A stretch of DNA of 46,203 nucleotides, taken from the NCBI RefSeq assembly GCF_011421595.1, contig NZ_WTLH01000026.1, forward strand, positions 1 to 46,203. Reading direction: 5' to 3'. Below the pieces are notes generated by a model that ran no database searches, had not been told where the DNA came from, and saw nothing but the letters and a program-made list of their open reading frames with translations. How positions within the stretch are numbered: the stretch's first letter is position 1; the number at the start of each line of letters is the position of its first letter. The stretch comes from Streptomyces sp. YIM 98790. GTDB taxonomy: Bacteria; Actinomycetota; Actinomycetes; Streptomycetales; Streptomycetaceae. The translations under genes and the position numbers were made by a program. Positions 36,934 through 45,129 of this stretch are shown here, one piece after another.

Positions 36934-36959
36934 GGAGCGTATTCACGCAGCTACGCTCC
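36934..36959. promoter_or_regulatory. Operator-like inverted repeat upstream of the precursor gene
   Basis: Perfect 8-bp arms GGAGCGTA (36934-36941) and TACGCTCC (36952-36959) with a ten-base spacer, 52-77 bases before the precursor ATG. On the minus strand a TTGACA hexamer (36921-36916) follows it, but no good -10 lies at the right spacing. It could be a repressor or activator site, or a leader stem. Confidence 0.4.
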
Positions 36960-37127
36960 CGACTGCTTATCGGCCATCCTGTCCGCGAGGCTCTCGCCTC
37001 CGCGCCGCGTGCGTACAAGTGGACAGGGGCGGATGGATTCCGGCCGATATGGTCTCCGGGCCCGACGGCGGCCCGCGACTGCGAAAGCTGGGCTGCTCCA
37101 CCAGAGCGGGACAGGCCAGGCGGCTGC

Positions 37128-37970
37128 TCACTCATTGCCTCCGATCGCGGCCGTGAGAGCGACCGGCAGATGATCGGAGGCCGCTCGGGTGTCAGGAGTG
37201 TCACAGGTGGTGTACGACAGCGGCCGGATGCGGCCGGTGGTGAGGATGTGGTCCAGGCGGAGGGGGACGGGCTCGTTGGCGTACCAGTAGCCCACAGTCG
37301 CCGCTCGGGACCGGTCCACCTGGGTCTGCGGGTCGGTCCAGCCGGCGTTCAGCAGCACCCGCAGCGCACGGCGGTCGGCCGGTCCGAAGGAGCCGTCGGC
37401 ATGGACAAGCCGGTACCGGGCGTGAAGGTTGCGCGGCACGAGTGTCCAGTCCGGTTCCGGGTCCTGCTCAGCGAGGGTGTTGAGGTCGCCCATGAGCACG
37501 GCACTGTCGGGCCGGCCCGGGAAGGGACCTGCGTTGTCGGTCAGCCAGCGCGCTTCGCGCAGCCGGGTGTCTCCGTCGCTGTAGGCCAGGTGCGTGGCCA
37601 GCACCGCGAACTCCTGGCCCTCCACGGCCAGCCGGGCGCGGGCAAGTCCGTGGTGGAAGGCTCCTTGGCCGACATCCGGCCGGTAGCGCACGACCCGGAC
37701 CGTCTCCGGCCGGAACAGCAGGGCAAGGTGATTGCGGCCGTCACCAATGCGGGAGGTGACCGGCGGCAGCGGGACCATGCCCAAGGAGTCCGCCAGTTCC
37801 CACAGCCGCCACCAGTCGCCCTCGTCCCAGTTGGTCAGCTCCTGAAGGGCGAGCACGTCGGCGCCGAGCTCGGCCGCGATGCCGATCTGGTTCTTGCGGC
37901 GGGACTCGTCACCTCCGGCGTCGATGCCGCCGTTGCCGAGATTCCATGACACAAAGCGCACGATGGTCAC
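37128..37970 (-). CDS. Endonuclease/exonuclease/phosphatase (EEP) family protein
   Basis: A cytoplasmic metal-dependent hydrolase of 280 residues with the EEP motifs in order: VSWNLGNGG (residues 8-16), ALQELTNW with the metal-binding Glu44, THLAYSDGD, VLMGDLNT (about residues 160-167), LRLDHILTTG and ASDHLPVAL near the end. The family includes DNases, phosphodiesterases and lipid phosphatases; the substrate cannot be told here. The start ATG 37970 overlaps the stop of the DUF6415 gene (ATGA), so the two are translationally coupled. Confidence 0.9.
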   Translation of the reverse strand: MTIVRFVSWNLGNGGIDAGGDESRRKNQIGIAAELGADVLALQELTNWDEGDWWRLWELADSLGMVPLPPVTSRIGDGRNHLALLFRPETVRVVRYRPDVGQGAFHHGLARARLAVEGQEFAVLATHLAYSDGDTRLREARWLTDNAGPFPGRPDSAVLMGDLNTLAEQDPEPDWTLVPRNLHARYRLVHADGSFGPADRRALRVLLNAGWTDPQTQVDRSRAATVGYWYANEPVPLRLDHILTTGRIRPLSYTTCDTPDTRAASDHLPVALTAAIGGNE

Positions 37971-38479
37971 GCTGGCCCTCCGTTCTCGCGGCTCTGACGC
38001 TGCTGTGGCGCGGCTTCCTCGACGGCGGTGGCTTCGACGAGGAGGTAGAGAATCGACTGGACGGCGGTCGCCAGCCCGCGCACGTGGGCCCGCGCCTGGC
38101 TGTGGGTGACCGGCAGCGGCCGTTCCCGGAGCCGCCGCGCCCGCCCGATGGCACGCTGCTCCTCGTGCGACGCGGACCCGCCGGCCTTCTGCCGCAGCAC
38201 GGGAACGAGCTGCACCAAGTGCTCGCGCAACCGGGCGTCGAGCTTCGCCAGCTCGGGACCGCTCAGGTAGGCGTCGTCACCAAGGACGTCCTCCAGCGTC
38301 TGGTACACCTCGTCCAGCGAGATCACCGGCCCGCCCGGCTCCCACTCCCGCAGGGCGGTCAGCAGCCGTTCCAGCACCTCCCGGCCGTGCGGCGGCTGCC
38401 ACTTCCTCGCCGGGACCGCGCGGTCGGGAGCCCGCTGGACCAGCCGCGCACCGCCCGCCGAGGGCGTCGCCGCCATCAC
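37967..38479 (-). CDS. DUF6415 family natural-product-associated protein
   Basis: A 170-residue, mostly helical protein with ALREWEPGGPVISLDEVYQT and RLREHLVQLVPVLRQKA, then HVRGLATAVQSILYLLVEA, which I recognise as the DUF6415 pattern often seen near natural product clusters. No catalytic motif is visible. It is coupled by four-base overlaps to the ATPase gene before it and the EEP gene after it. Function unknown. Confidence 0.78.
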   Translation of the reverse strand: MMAATPSAGGARLVQRAPDRAVPARKWQPPHGREVLERLLTALREWEPGGPVISLDEVYQTLEDVLGDDAYLSGPELAKLDARLREHLVQLVPVLRQKAGGSASHEEQRAIGRARRLRERPLPVTHSQARAHVRGLATAVQSILYLLVEATAVEEAAPQQRQSRENGGPA

Positions 38480-39030
38480 CGGCCCCCGCCGGGCGACACC
38501 GCCAGCCGGACAGCCGAATCAGAACCCAGCTCCGCCACGGAACCAGCGGCCGGCGGCCCCGTCCCCTCCCCGGCGCAGCCGGCGCGAAACCAGACCACCT
38601 TCCCGCTCGGGCTGGGCGCGACACCGAACCCTTCCGCCAGAGCCTGGAGCAACGGCAGACCCCGGCCCGCCTCGGCCAACTCATCTGGAACCCGGACCGT
38701 CGGCAGCCGCGGATCAAAGTCCGCCACCGTGACGCAGACACCGTCCACCGTGGCCTGCACCAGCAGCCGGGCCTCCTTCACCGCGGCGTGCCGGAGCACG
38801 TTCGCCAGCAGCTCCGTGATGCCGAGCAGCACCACCGCTTCCGCCTGCGCCATCCCCCAGCACCGCAGGTGCGCACGGGCGAGGTCCCGGACGGGCCCCA
38901 GACATCGCTCGGTCACCGTCAGGGTCATCTCCCACTGACTGCCGAACGTGCGTGAACGGGCAGGTCGGGACCGGTCCGACGAGTCCTGCTCCACCGACCG
39001 GTTGAGAAGTTCGGGCATCGGGGGTTCCAT
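38476..39030 (-). CDS. RsbW-like ATP-binding protein (HATPase)
   Basis: A 184-residue protein with a GHKL ATPase fold: N-box ITELLANVLRHA, a strand with VADFDPRLP in the G1 position and a G2-like GRGLPLLQAL. It is one of the many stand-alone RsbW-type proteins of Streptomyces that pair with XRE regulators. It may be an anti-sigma or accessory regulatory factor. The start is uncertain (ATG 39030, or ATG 39018 inside it). It is divergent from the XRE gene across 135 bases that should hold both promoters. Confidence 0.85.
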   Translation of the reverse strand: MEPPMPELLNRSVEQDSSDRSRPARSRTFGSQWEMTLTVTERCLGPVRDLARAHLRCWGMAQAEAVVLLGITELLANVLRHAAVKEARLLVQATVDGVCVTVADFDPRLPTVRVPDELAEAGRGLPLLQALAEGFGVAPSPSGKVVWFRAGCAGEGTGPPAAGSVAELGSDSAVRLAVSPGGGR

Positions 39031-39165
39031 TTCGTCAGCGAGAGGTTCACGGAGCGCGGTGTACTGGGTACGAAATGCTCAACCCCTATTTGGCCCTCAG
39101 GAATCGCCTGTGTGCAGTGCGTGATGCCAACTCCCCGGAAGTTGTCATCAGCACAAGGAGAGGAC

Positions 39166-40560
39166 ATGCCGCAGCCACCGAAACAGCTCGACGACGCCGC
39201 CTCCCCAAGGGAGTGGTTCGGAGCGGAACTGCGCCACTGGCGCAAGAACGTCGCCGGCCTGTCCCTCCAGCAACTCGCCGCGAAGGCGCACGTCAGCCGC
39301 GAGGTCATCCGCCGTATCGAGGTCGGCGACTACAACTGCCGCCTGGAAACCGCGATCGCCCTGGACCGCGCCCTGAACACCGGAGGCGTCCTGGAACGCG
39401 GCTGGGGCCACGCCTTCGGCGACAACAAATGCCACCGCGATGACAACTTCCGCGCCTCAGCCCCGTCTGTGGTTGCGGTCGCCTCCCCTGCCGGCCGCAT
39501 GCTTGCAGGAGACCCATCGACCGCACAGGGGAGCATCGAACCGGTGGACCGACGCACCTTCTTCGCCGTTCCAGGGCTGGCCGCGCTGGCGGCGAGCCCC
39601 GGCGCAACCCGCCTGCTCTCGCCGGCCCAGCCCACTCCCCTGCCTCGCGAAATCCGGCCGCACGACGTCCGGGAGCTCATCGAGGCGGCGACATTCATCT
39701 CGGGCCTCGATAACCAGTACGGCGGAGACGGCATCGTCAAACAGACCGCCTCCACCGCGATGATGTGGGCCGAAGACCTGCTCCACGTGAGCTGCCCCGC
39801 AGCCCTCCGGCAGCCACTCTTCGCCGCCGTGGCCCGCTTGGGCGTCGTCGTCGGAGCCAGCCAGTTCGACGCCTACGCTCATCAGGACGCACGGCAGACA
39901 TTCCGTTTCGCCGCCGCCTGCGCCGAGGAAGCGAAGGAGTGGCACCTGCGCGCCAAGTCCTACTCGTTCCTGGCCCGCCAGGCGGTGTGGAACGGCGAGC
40001 CGGACGAAGGGCTCACCTTCGCCGAACTCGGCCTGGCGCGTGCCGATCGCCTCACCGCCACGGAACGCGCCATGCTCCATACCGCACGAGCCCGCGCCTT
40101 CGCCAAGATGGGCGAGGTCCAGCAGACCCTCTCCGCAGTGGGCGATGCCGACGACGCCTTCGCCCATGCCCGCCCGGAGGAAGACCCGCCCTGGATGGCC
40201 TACTACGACGAGGCCCAGCACAACGGCGACACCGCCCACGCCCTCTTCGACCTCGCCATCCGCGGACACGACCCCACCCACGCGGCCCAGCGCTTCATCA
40301 CCGCCGTCAAGGGACACGGCGACCGCTATGCCCGGTCCCGCGCCATCAGCCGAACCAAACTCGCTTCCCTCACCATGGCCACCGGTGACCCCAACCAGGC
40401 CGCCCACATCGGCCACCAGGCCCTCTCGGAGGTCGGCAACCTCCACTCCCGTCGAGCCGCCGACGATATCCGCGAACTCGGCCGCCTCGCTGCCAAGCAC
40501 CCCACCAACGGAAACGCCGTCTCCCTGCGCGAACGCGTCACCGCTACGGTTCCCGCATGA
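39166..40560 (+). CDS. XRE-family transcriptional regulator with helical C-terminal domain
   Basis: A 464-residue protein. Residues 15-70 form a helix-turn-helix (LSLQQLAAKAHVSREVIRRI). After a linker, a TPR-like helical region runs to the end (EEAKEWHLRAKSYSFLARQA, ERAMLHTARARAFAKMGEV, TMATGDPNQAAHIGHQAL). This is the standard layout of Streptomyces XRE/NsdA-like regulators. Start ATG 39166 with AAGGAGAGG. It overlaps the kinase gene by four bases and lies opposite the ATPase-DUF6415-EEP operon, so it may control both that operon and the lanthipeptide genes; this is inference. Confidence 0.88.
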   Translation: MPQPPKQLDDAASPREWFGAELRHWRKNVAGLSLQQLAAKAHVSREVIRRIEVGDYNCRLETAIALDRALNTGGVLERGWGHAFGDNKCHRDDNFRASAPSVVAVASPAGRMLAGDPSTAQGSIEPVDRRTFFAVPGLAALAASPGATRLLSPAQPTPLPREIRPHDVRELIEAATFISGLDNQYGGDGIVKQTASTAMMWAEDLLHVSCPAALRQPLFAAVARLGVVVGASQFDAYAHQDARQTFRFAAACAEEAKEWHLRAKSYSFLARQAVWNGEPDEGLTFAELGLARADRLTATERAMLHTARARAFAKMGEVQQTLSAVGDADDAFAHARPEEDPPWMAYYDEAQHNGDTAHALFDLAIRGHDPTHAAQRFITAVKGHGDRYARSRAISRTKLASLTMATGDPNQAAHIGHQALSEVGNLHSRRAADDIRELGRLAAKHPTNGNAVSLRERVTATVPA

Positions 40561-41447
40561 CCGGCCCGCACGACGAAACCCTCGCCATCCTCACCACCGC
40601 ATGCGCGGCCGTCGGCCTGGACCCCGCCGGCGCCGAGCCGATACGCCTGGCCGAGAACGCCATCTGGCGCCTCCCCGGCGGCATCGTCGCCCGCATCACC
40701 AAGGCCGGCCAGCACCAGCAGACCGAACGCGAACTACGCCTCGCCCGCTGGCTCTCCTCCCAAGGACTCCCCGTCGTCCGCCCCCTCCCCGACATCGACA
40801 CCCCGGCCACCGCCACCGGCCGCCCCGTCACCTTCTGGGATGAACTCCCACCCCACACCCGCGGCACGGTCCTGGACGTCGCAGCCCTGATCCGACAGCT
40901 TCACAACCTCCCGCTCCCCGATTTCCCCGTCGGTCGCCTCGACCCCTTTGTCCGCATCCGCGACCGCATCGACGCCGCCGTCACTCTCGCCGACGCCGAC
41001 CGCGACTGGCTCCGCAATCGCCTCGCTGAACTCCAATCCGCATGGGCCTCCCTCCCCGACGGCCTCCCGGAATGCCTCGTCCACGGCGATGCTTGGACCG
41101 GCAACGTCGCCCGTCCTCTGATCGGCGGCCCAGCCCTCCTTATGGACCTGGAACGCTGCTCAGTGGGCCGCCCCGAGTGGGACCTGGTCTCCACCGCAGC
41201 CAAGCTCACCACCACCGGCGCTATATCGAAGGCCGAGTACAAAGAGTTCTGCACCATCTACGGCCACGACGTCCTGGCCTGGCCCGGCTACGACACCATG
41301 CGAGCCACCCGAGAACTGCGAATGACCACCTACGCCGCCCAACACGCTGCCACCAACCCCGCGTGGCGCCCCGAGGCCCAACACCGCCTCGACTGCCTCC
41401 GTGGCCGCAACGGCCCCCGCCCCTGGAAGTGGACAGGCATCACGTAG
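40557..41447 (+). CDS. Aminoglycoside phosphotransferase (APH) family kinase
   Basis: A 296-residue protein with the APH/choline-kinase fold: catalytic loop VHGDAWTGN (His176, Asp178, Asn183) and the metal-binding LMDLERC (Asp197), replacing DFD. The N-lobe shows ENAIWRLPGGIVARI with no typical antibiotic-resistance signature. Such kinases act on small molecules. It is translated from ATG 40557, overlapping the XRE stop (ATGA). Its substrate is unknown, and antibiotic resistance should not be assumed. Confidence 0.88.
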   Translation: MTGPHDETLAILTTACAAVGLDPAGAEPIRLAENAIWRLPGGIVARITKAGQHQQTERELRLARWLSSQGLPVVRPLPDIDTPATATGRPVTFWDELPPHTRGTVLDVAALIRQLHNLPLPDFPVGRLDPFVRIRDRIDAAVTLADADRDWLRNRLAELQSAWASLPDGLPECLVHGDAWTGNVARPLIGGPALLMDLERCSVGRPEWDLVSTAAKLTTTGAISKAEYKEFCTIYGHDVLAWPGYDTMRATRELRMTTYAAQHAATNPAWRPEAQHRLDCLRGRNGPRPWKWTGIT

Positions 41448-41467
41448 ACAAGGAGCCTTGTCCATCC

Positions 41468-41742
41468 TCAGTCTGAGCTGGTCGGATGAAGGGTGAGGGT
41501 GGCTGGACGAGACTGGTGATCCGGGTCGAGCACCTCAACTTGCGGAGAATCCGCCAGGTCTTGAGGGTGGCGACGGCCTGTTCGACGAGGATCCGGAACT
41601 TTGCGTGGGACTGGCTTACCGCCTTCTGGCCTGCGGAGAGGATCTCCCACCGTCCCCAGCACGGAAGGCGGACCGTGCCGTCGGCACCTCGGTGACCCTT
41701 GTCGGCCCAGCACCGGATGCCAGCCTCGGCGAGCTTATTCAC
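41468..41742 (-). pseudogene. IS5-like DDE transposase C-terminal remnant
   Basis: The minus-strand frame from 41742 reads NKLAEAGIRCWADKGHRGA, then QSHAKFRILVEQAVATLKTW and RILRKLRCSTRITSLVQ, the end of an IS5-family DDE transposase, different from the neighbour at 41838. Near 41505 the frame shifts, and the natural end (LTLHPTSSD) reads to the TGA at 41468. The first two thirds of the gene are missing: a TGA precedes the fragment. Confidence 0.75.
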
Positions 41743-41833
41743 GATTCAAGGGGCGCAGGTGACCGACGCCCAGAGCTCCGGTACGAGATCTGCACCGAAG
41801 CCAAAGTTCCTCTGAAAGGGCGTTTTCTCCCGT

Positions 41834-42799
41834 TGTTTCATCCCGGGATGCGGCTTTGGTTCGGTAATGTCGGGTCGCGCCAGGAGATGGTGGCTTCGCC
41901 AGTGAGGCGGCGGGCCATGAGGTCGGTCATGGCGACGTGGATCATGGCTTCGGAGCGGGCTGGGAGGGTCTCGTAATCGCGGGCTAGGTGGCGGTTCAGC
42001 ATCAGCCAGCCGTAGGTGCGCTCCACGGCCCAGCGTTTGGGTATGGGAGTGAATCCCCTGGTCCCGGGGGTGCGAGCGGTGATCTCCATGTCGATTCCGA
42101 GGGGGGCGGCGTGCTCGACGAAGTGCTTGCGGTAGCCGCCGTCCACCCAGGTCTTGCGGATCGTGGGGTGGTCGGCGGCGACCTGGTCGAGCAGGCGGGG
42201 GCCGGCGTTGGAGTCCTGGACGCTGGCCGCGGTGACCAGGACCGCGAGCAGGAGGCCGAGCGTGTCGGTCACGATGCTCCGCTTGCGGCCCACGATCTTC
42301 TTGGCGTTGTCCGTGCCCTGGCTCGCGACGGGGACGCTGGTGGAGGTCTTCACGCTCTGTGCGTCGATCATGCAGGCCGTGGGCTCGGCGTCTCGACCCT
42401 CCTGCTCGCGGACCAGCTCCCGTAGCAGGCCGTTGAGCTGGGCGAAGATGCCGTCCTTCTAGCACTTGGCGAAGTAGCCGTAGACGGAGTTCCAGTGGGG
42501 GAAGTCGTGCGGCAGGTAGCGCCACTGCACCCCGGTGCGGTCCACGTACAAAATCGCGTTCATGATCTCACGCAGGTCGAGCTCGGCGGGCCGGCCGAGG
42601 CCCAGCGCCCGGCCGTGGCGCTCGGAGCGCCAGGCGGCCAGGACCGGCTCGATCAACTCCCAGCGCGCATCGGACAGATCACTCGGATACGGGCGACGGT
42701 CAGCCATGACCTGGGAATACCGCCGTTCAGGGGCGTGCCCAGGCGTGCGTGCGGCCGTATCGGAGCACGGAACGGACCCGGGCGTCCTGGGATGAGACA
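41834..42799. mobile_element. IS5-family insertion sequence (tentative ends)
   Basis: One transposase gene flanked by 17-base imperfect inverted repeats, 41834-41850 and 42783-42799 (14 of 17 positions match, core TCATCCC). The left repeat overlaps the transposase stop. True ends and target duplication could not be fixed by eye, so the limits may be off by tens of bases. Confidence 0.5.
41838..42707 (-). pseudogene. IS5-family transposase with in-frame stop
   Basis: From ATG 42707 the protein reads [20 protein letters not shown], then [21 protein letters not shown], and stops at TAG 42459-42461. The same frame continues KDGIFAQLNGLLRELVREQE, then CMIDAQSVKTS and the DDE core (RKRSIVTDTLGLLLAVLVTA, KTWVDGGYRKHFVEH, RWAVERTYGWLMLNRHLARD) to TGA 41838. 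Relatives have a tryptophan-glutamine-like pair where TGC TAG stands here. Length without the stop is 289 residues, normal for the family. Confidence 0.85.
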
Positions 42800-43086
42800 G
42801 GCGCAAGCCGTCCTCCGCCCCAGGTGTCACACCATTCGTCTCGGCATCCACCACCAGCCCGACAGCCTCACCAGCAACAGATCGGCGGATGGTAGAAACA
42901 TGGCCTCTTGCTGTCTGCCAGGGTTTGGCTCAACACAGCACCTGGCGACCTCACTTGGCACTAGGCTGATCCATCAGTCAGCAGCGCTGCGTGCGTCTTG
43001 TGACACTCAGCGTGCTACGAGATTATTGATCTTATCGGTCAGATGAGCAGGGGGTTTCTGGTGGGTGCGTTCGGAGCGGGTGGAAA
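42708..43086. other. Gap between the IS and the herA-like gene
   Basis: The first 90 bases belong to the right end of the IS. The rest holds no recognisable gene. From about 42900 the sequence becomes less GC-rich and should contain the promoter of the herA-nurA pair (for example, around 43010-43050: TACGAGATTATTGATCTTAT); no hexamer pair is convincing. Confidence 0.4.
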
Positions 43087-45129
43087 GTGACGGAATTCAT
43101 TCCCGGCGTTGGCGCCGGGTCTTTGCTGCGGTCTGAGCTGCTTGCCGATGGTCGGTCGACCCGGATTGGCGCGATTCACCAGATCGACTACGGTCAGGCC
43201 GTCGTGCTGACTCACGATCGCTGGAAGTTCGACGCCGGTGGCATTCCGCAGTTCTCGTTCCTCCTCGCGACCGCGCAGGACGTCAACGACCCACACGTCG
43301 ACGATGACGAGGTGCTGCTTCTGCGTGTCGAGGGCACGTCGCCTCTGTCGCTTGAGCGCGACCTGCATGCCGTGCGCGAGGAGTCCCTGCGAACGGCTCT
43401 GTCTAACAACCAGGACCCATCGCCATCCGCCGTGCTCGATGCGGAGCTCGACCCGTTCACCAAGAACCGCGTGTCGTTCACTGGCGTGCGATGCAAGATC
43501 CTCGGCACCTTCTACGAAGACGACGTGGATGGGCAGAAGGTGCTGGAGTTCGGGGCCGACGTGGACAACTTCTACGCCACGTCCACGTACCGAGTCCTGA
43601 AGCCTATCGGTGACGGCCTCGCCACGATCGCCTCCTACCTCAAACCGACCGGACGCCTGGTAGAACGTGTACGTATCGGTGCGGTGCGGTACTCCGCGAC
43701 GCGGCGGCGAGCTAAAGCCTCCAAGCAGGCCGACGCGGCAGTCGAAGTCAACATCCGGGACTTCATCGGCAACAAGACCGCCCTGCTCGGCATGACTCGG
43801 ATGGGTAAGTCGAATACCGCGAAGATCATCATCGCGCGCACGTTCGTAGTCTCCGAACGACAGCGCGCCGCTGGCGGTCACCCCATCGGTCAGCTGATCT
43901 TCGACCCGCAGGGGGAGTACGCCAACCCAAACGTGCAGGATGGTACCGAGATTGCGGCGATCGGTGCGAACCATGTCCGTATCTTCAAGTTTGGTGCGGA
44001 CGGTACACAGCCACACGTTAAGCCTCTCAATATCAACTTCTTTTCTGAGAATCAGATTGACGCAGTCCAGGGGTTGATTTCTGACACTCTTAGTGGCGAT
44101 GAGTCTGGTTACGTCAAGGACTTCGCGGGTATGTCCTATGCGGATGTGCCAGGAGATCGCTCCACCACCACGCATGCCCAACGTGCCCGACTTGTTCTCT
44201 ATGGCGCGCTGATGCGCGCGGGGTTCGCAGTGCCGACAAAATTCCGCGCGCGAATCAATATCAGCGCCGTTTTTCAGCGAAAGATTGTCGCCGGACTCGG
44301 ACGTAACCCGTTTGTGCAAGTCGGGAGCAGTGCCAACTTCGTGGCCGTCGCTGCATCAGACGTCGAGAATGTCGTCGACAAGATCGTGGAGCTGCGCGAC
44401 GCCGGAGACACCGACGCGACCAACTTCGCGAAGGATGTCCGCTGGAAGAGCGTTGAGCCAATTTTCACGACTCGCAGTGGGAACCGCCGCGTCCGAGGCT
44501 GGCGAAATCTGAATCCACTGCGCTCGTTTCACAGCCCTGCGACACAGAACGACCCTGCGATCGAGATCTACGAGGAGCTTCTCCGGGGGCGCATTGTGAT
44601 CGTCGATTTGCATGTCGGGGCCGAAGCTGTGACCAAGGCGCTGAGCGAGTCGATTACGCGTCGGCTGCTCTCTAAGCAGACCGAGGTGTTTACCTCTGGG
44701 CAGGAACCGCCGCATATTCAGGTGATGCTTGAGGAGGCTCACAACCTGTTCTCGTCGGATCGCTATAAGGATGACCTCGACGTCTGGGTCAAGCTCGCCA
44801 AGGAAGCGAGCAAGCTGAATCTCGGCATGACCTACGCGACGCAGGAGGTCTCGGGGGTGGCGCACCAGGTCAAGGCGAATACTGCCAACTGGGTTGTCGC
44901 CCATTTGAACAACACGACAGAGGTGCGGGAGCTGGCCAAGTTCTACGACTTTGGGGCGTTCTCAGATGCGATCATCGCCTCCGAGGACCGCGGGTATGTG
45001 CGGCTCAAGACACTGTCCTCGCCGTACATCGTCCCCGTCCAGATCGATCGGTACGACATCGCACTCGTCAACGAAGCACGAGCAGCAGCTGGTGACACGC
45101 CATTGGCACTGAATGGGACGGCACTCTGA
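43087..45129 (+). CDS. HerA-like DNA-translocating ATPase (DUF87)
   Basis: An ATPase of 680 residues from the FtsK/HerA superfamily. The N-terminal 200 residues include a beta-barrel-like HAS part. Walker A is GMTRMGKSN (Lys241, Ser242), followed by LIFDPQGEYAN. Walker B is VMLEEAHNLF, with catalytic Glu549/Glu550 region and HerA-type His552. A conserved ATQEVSGV segment comes near the end. HerA hexamers pump DNA and work with NurA nucleases in end resection; bacterial HerA pairs are also found in phage-defence sets. Start GTG 43087. It is followed by nurA with a one-base overlap (TGATG). Codon use is less GC-rich than in the left half of the window, which suggests recent transfer. Confidence 0.9.
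   Translation: MTEFIPGVGAGSLLRSELLADGRSTRIGAIHQIDYGQAVVLTHDRWKFDAGGIPQFSFLLATAQDVNDPHVDDDEVLLLRVEGTSPLSLERDLHAVREESLRTALSNNQDPSPSAVLDAELDPFTKNRVSFTGVRCKILGTFYEDDVDGQKVLEFGADVDNFYATSTYRVLKPIGDGLATIASYLKPTGRLVERVRIGAVRYSATRRRAKASKQADAAVEVNIRDFIGNKTALLGMTRMGKSNTAKIIIARTFVVSERQRAAGGHPIGQLIFDPQGEYANPNVQDGTEIAAIGANHVRIFKFGADGTQPHVKPLNINFFSENQIDAVQGLISDTLSGDESGYVKDFAGMSYADVPGDRSTTTHAQRARLVLYGALMRAGFAVPTKFRARINISAVFQRKIVAGLGRNPFVQVGSSANFVAVAASDVENVVDKIVELRDAGDTDATNFAKDVRWKSVEPIFTTRSGNRRVRGWRNLNPLRSFHSPATQNDPAIEIYEELLRGRIVIVDLHVGAEAVTKALSESITRRLLSKQTEVFTSGQEPPHIQVMLEEAHNLFSSDRYKDDLDVWVKLAKEASKLNLGMTYATQEVSGVAHQVKANTANWVVAHLNNTTEVRELAKFYDFGAFSDAIIASEDRGYVRLKTLSSPYIVPVQIDRYDIALVNEARAAAGDTPLALNGTAL

Noticed and set aside
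40557..41447. Reading the APH-family gene as an aminoglycoside resistance determinant
   Set aside because: Only the general kinase fold motifs are visible, and it is coupled to a regulator. Many APH-fold proteins in Streptomyces act on other small molecules.
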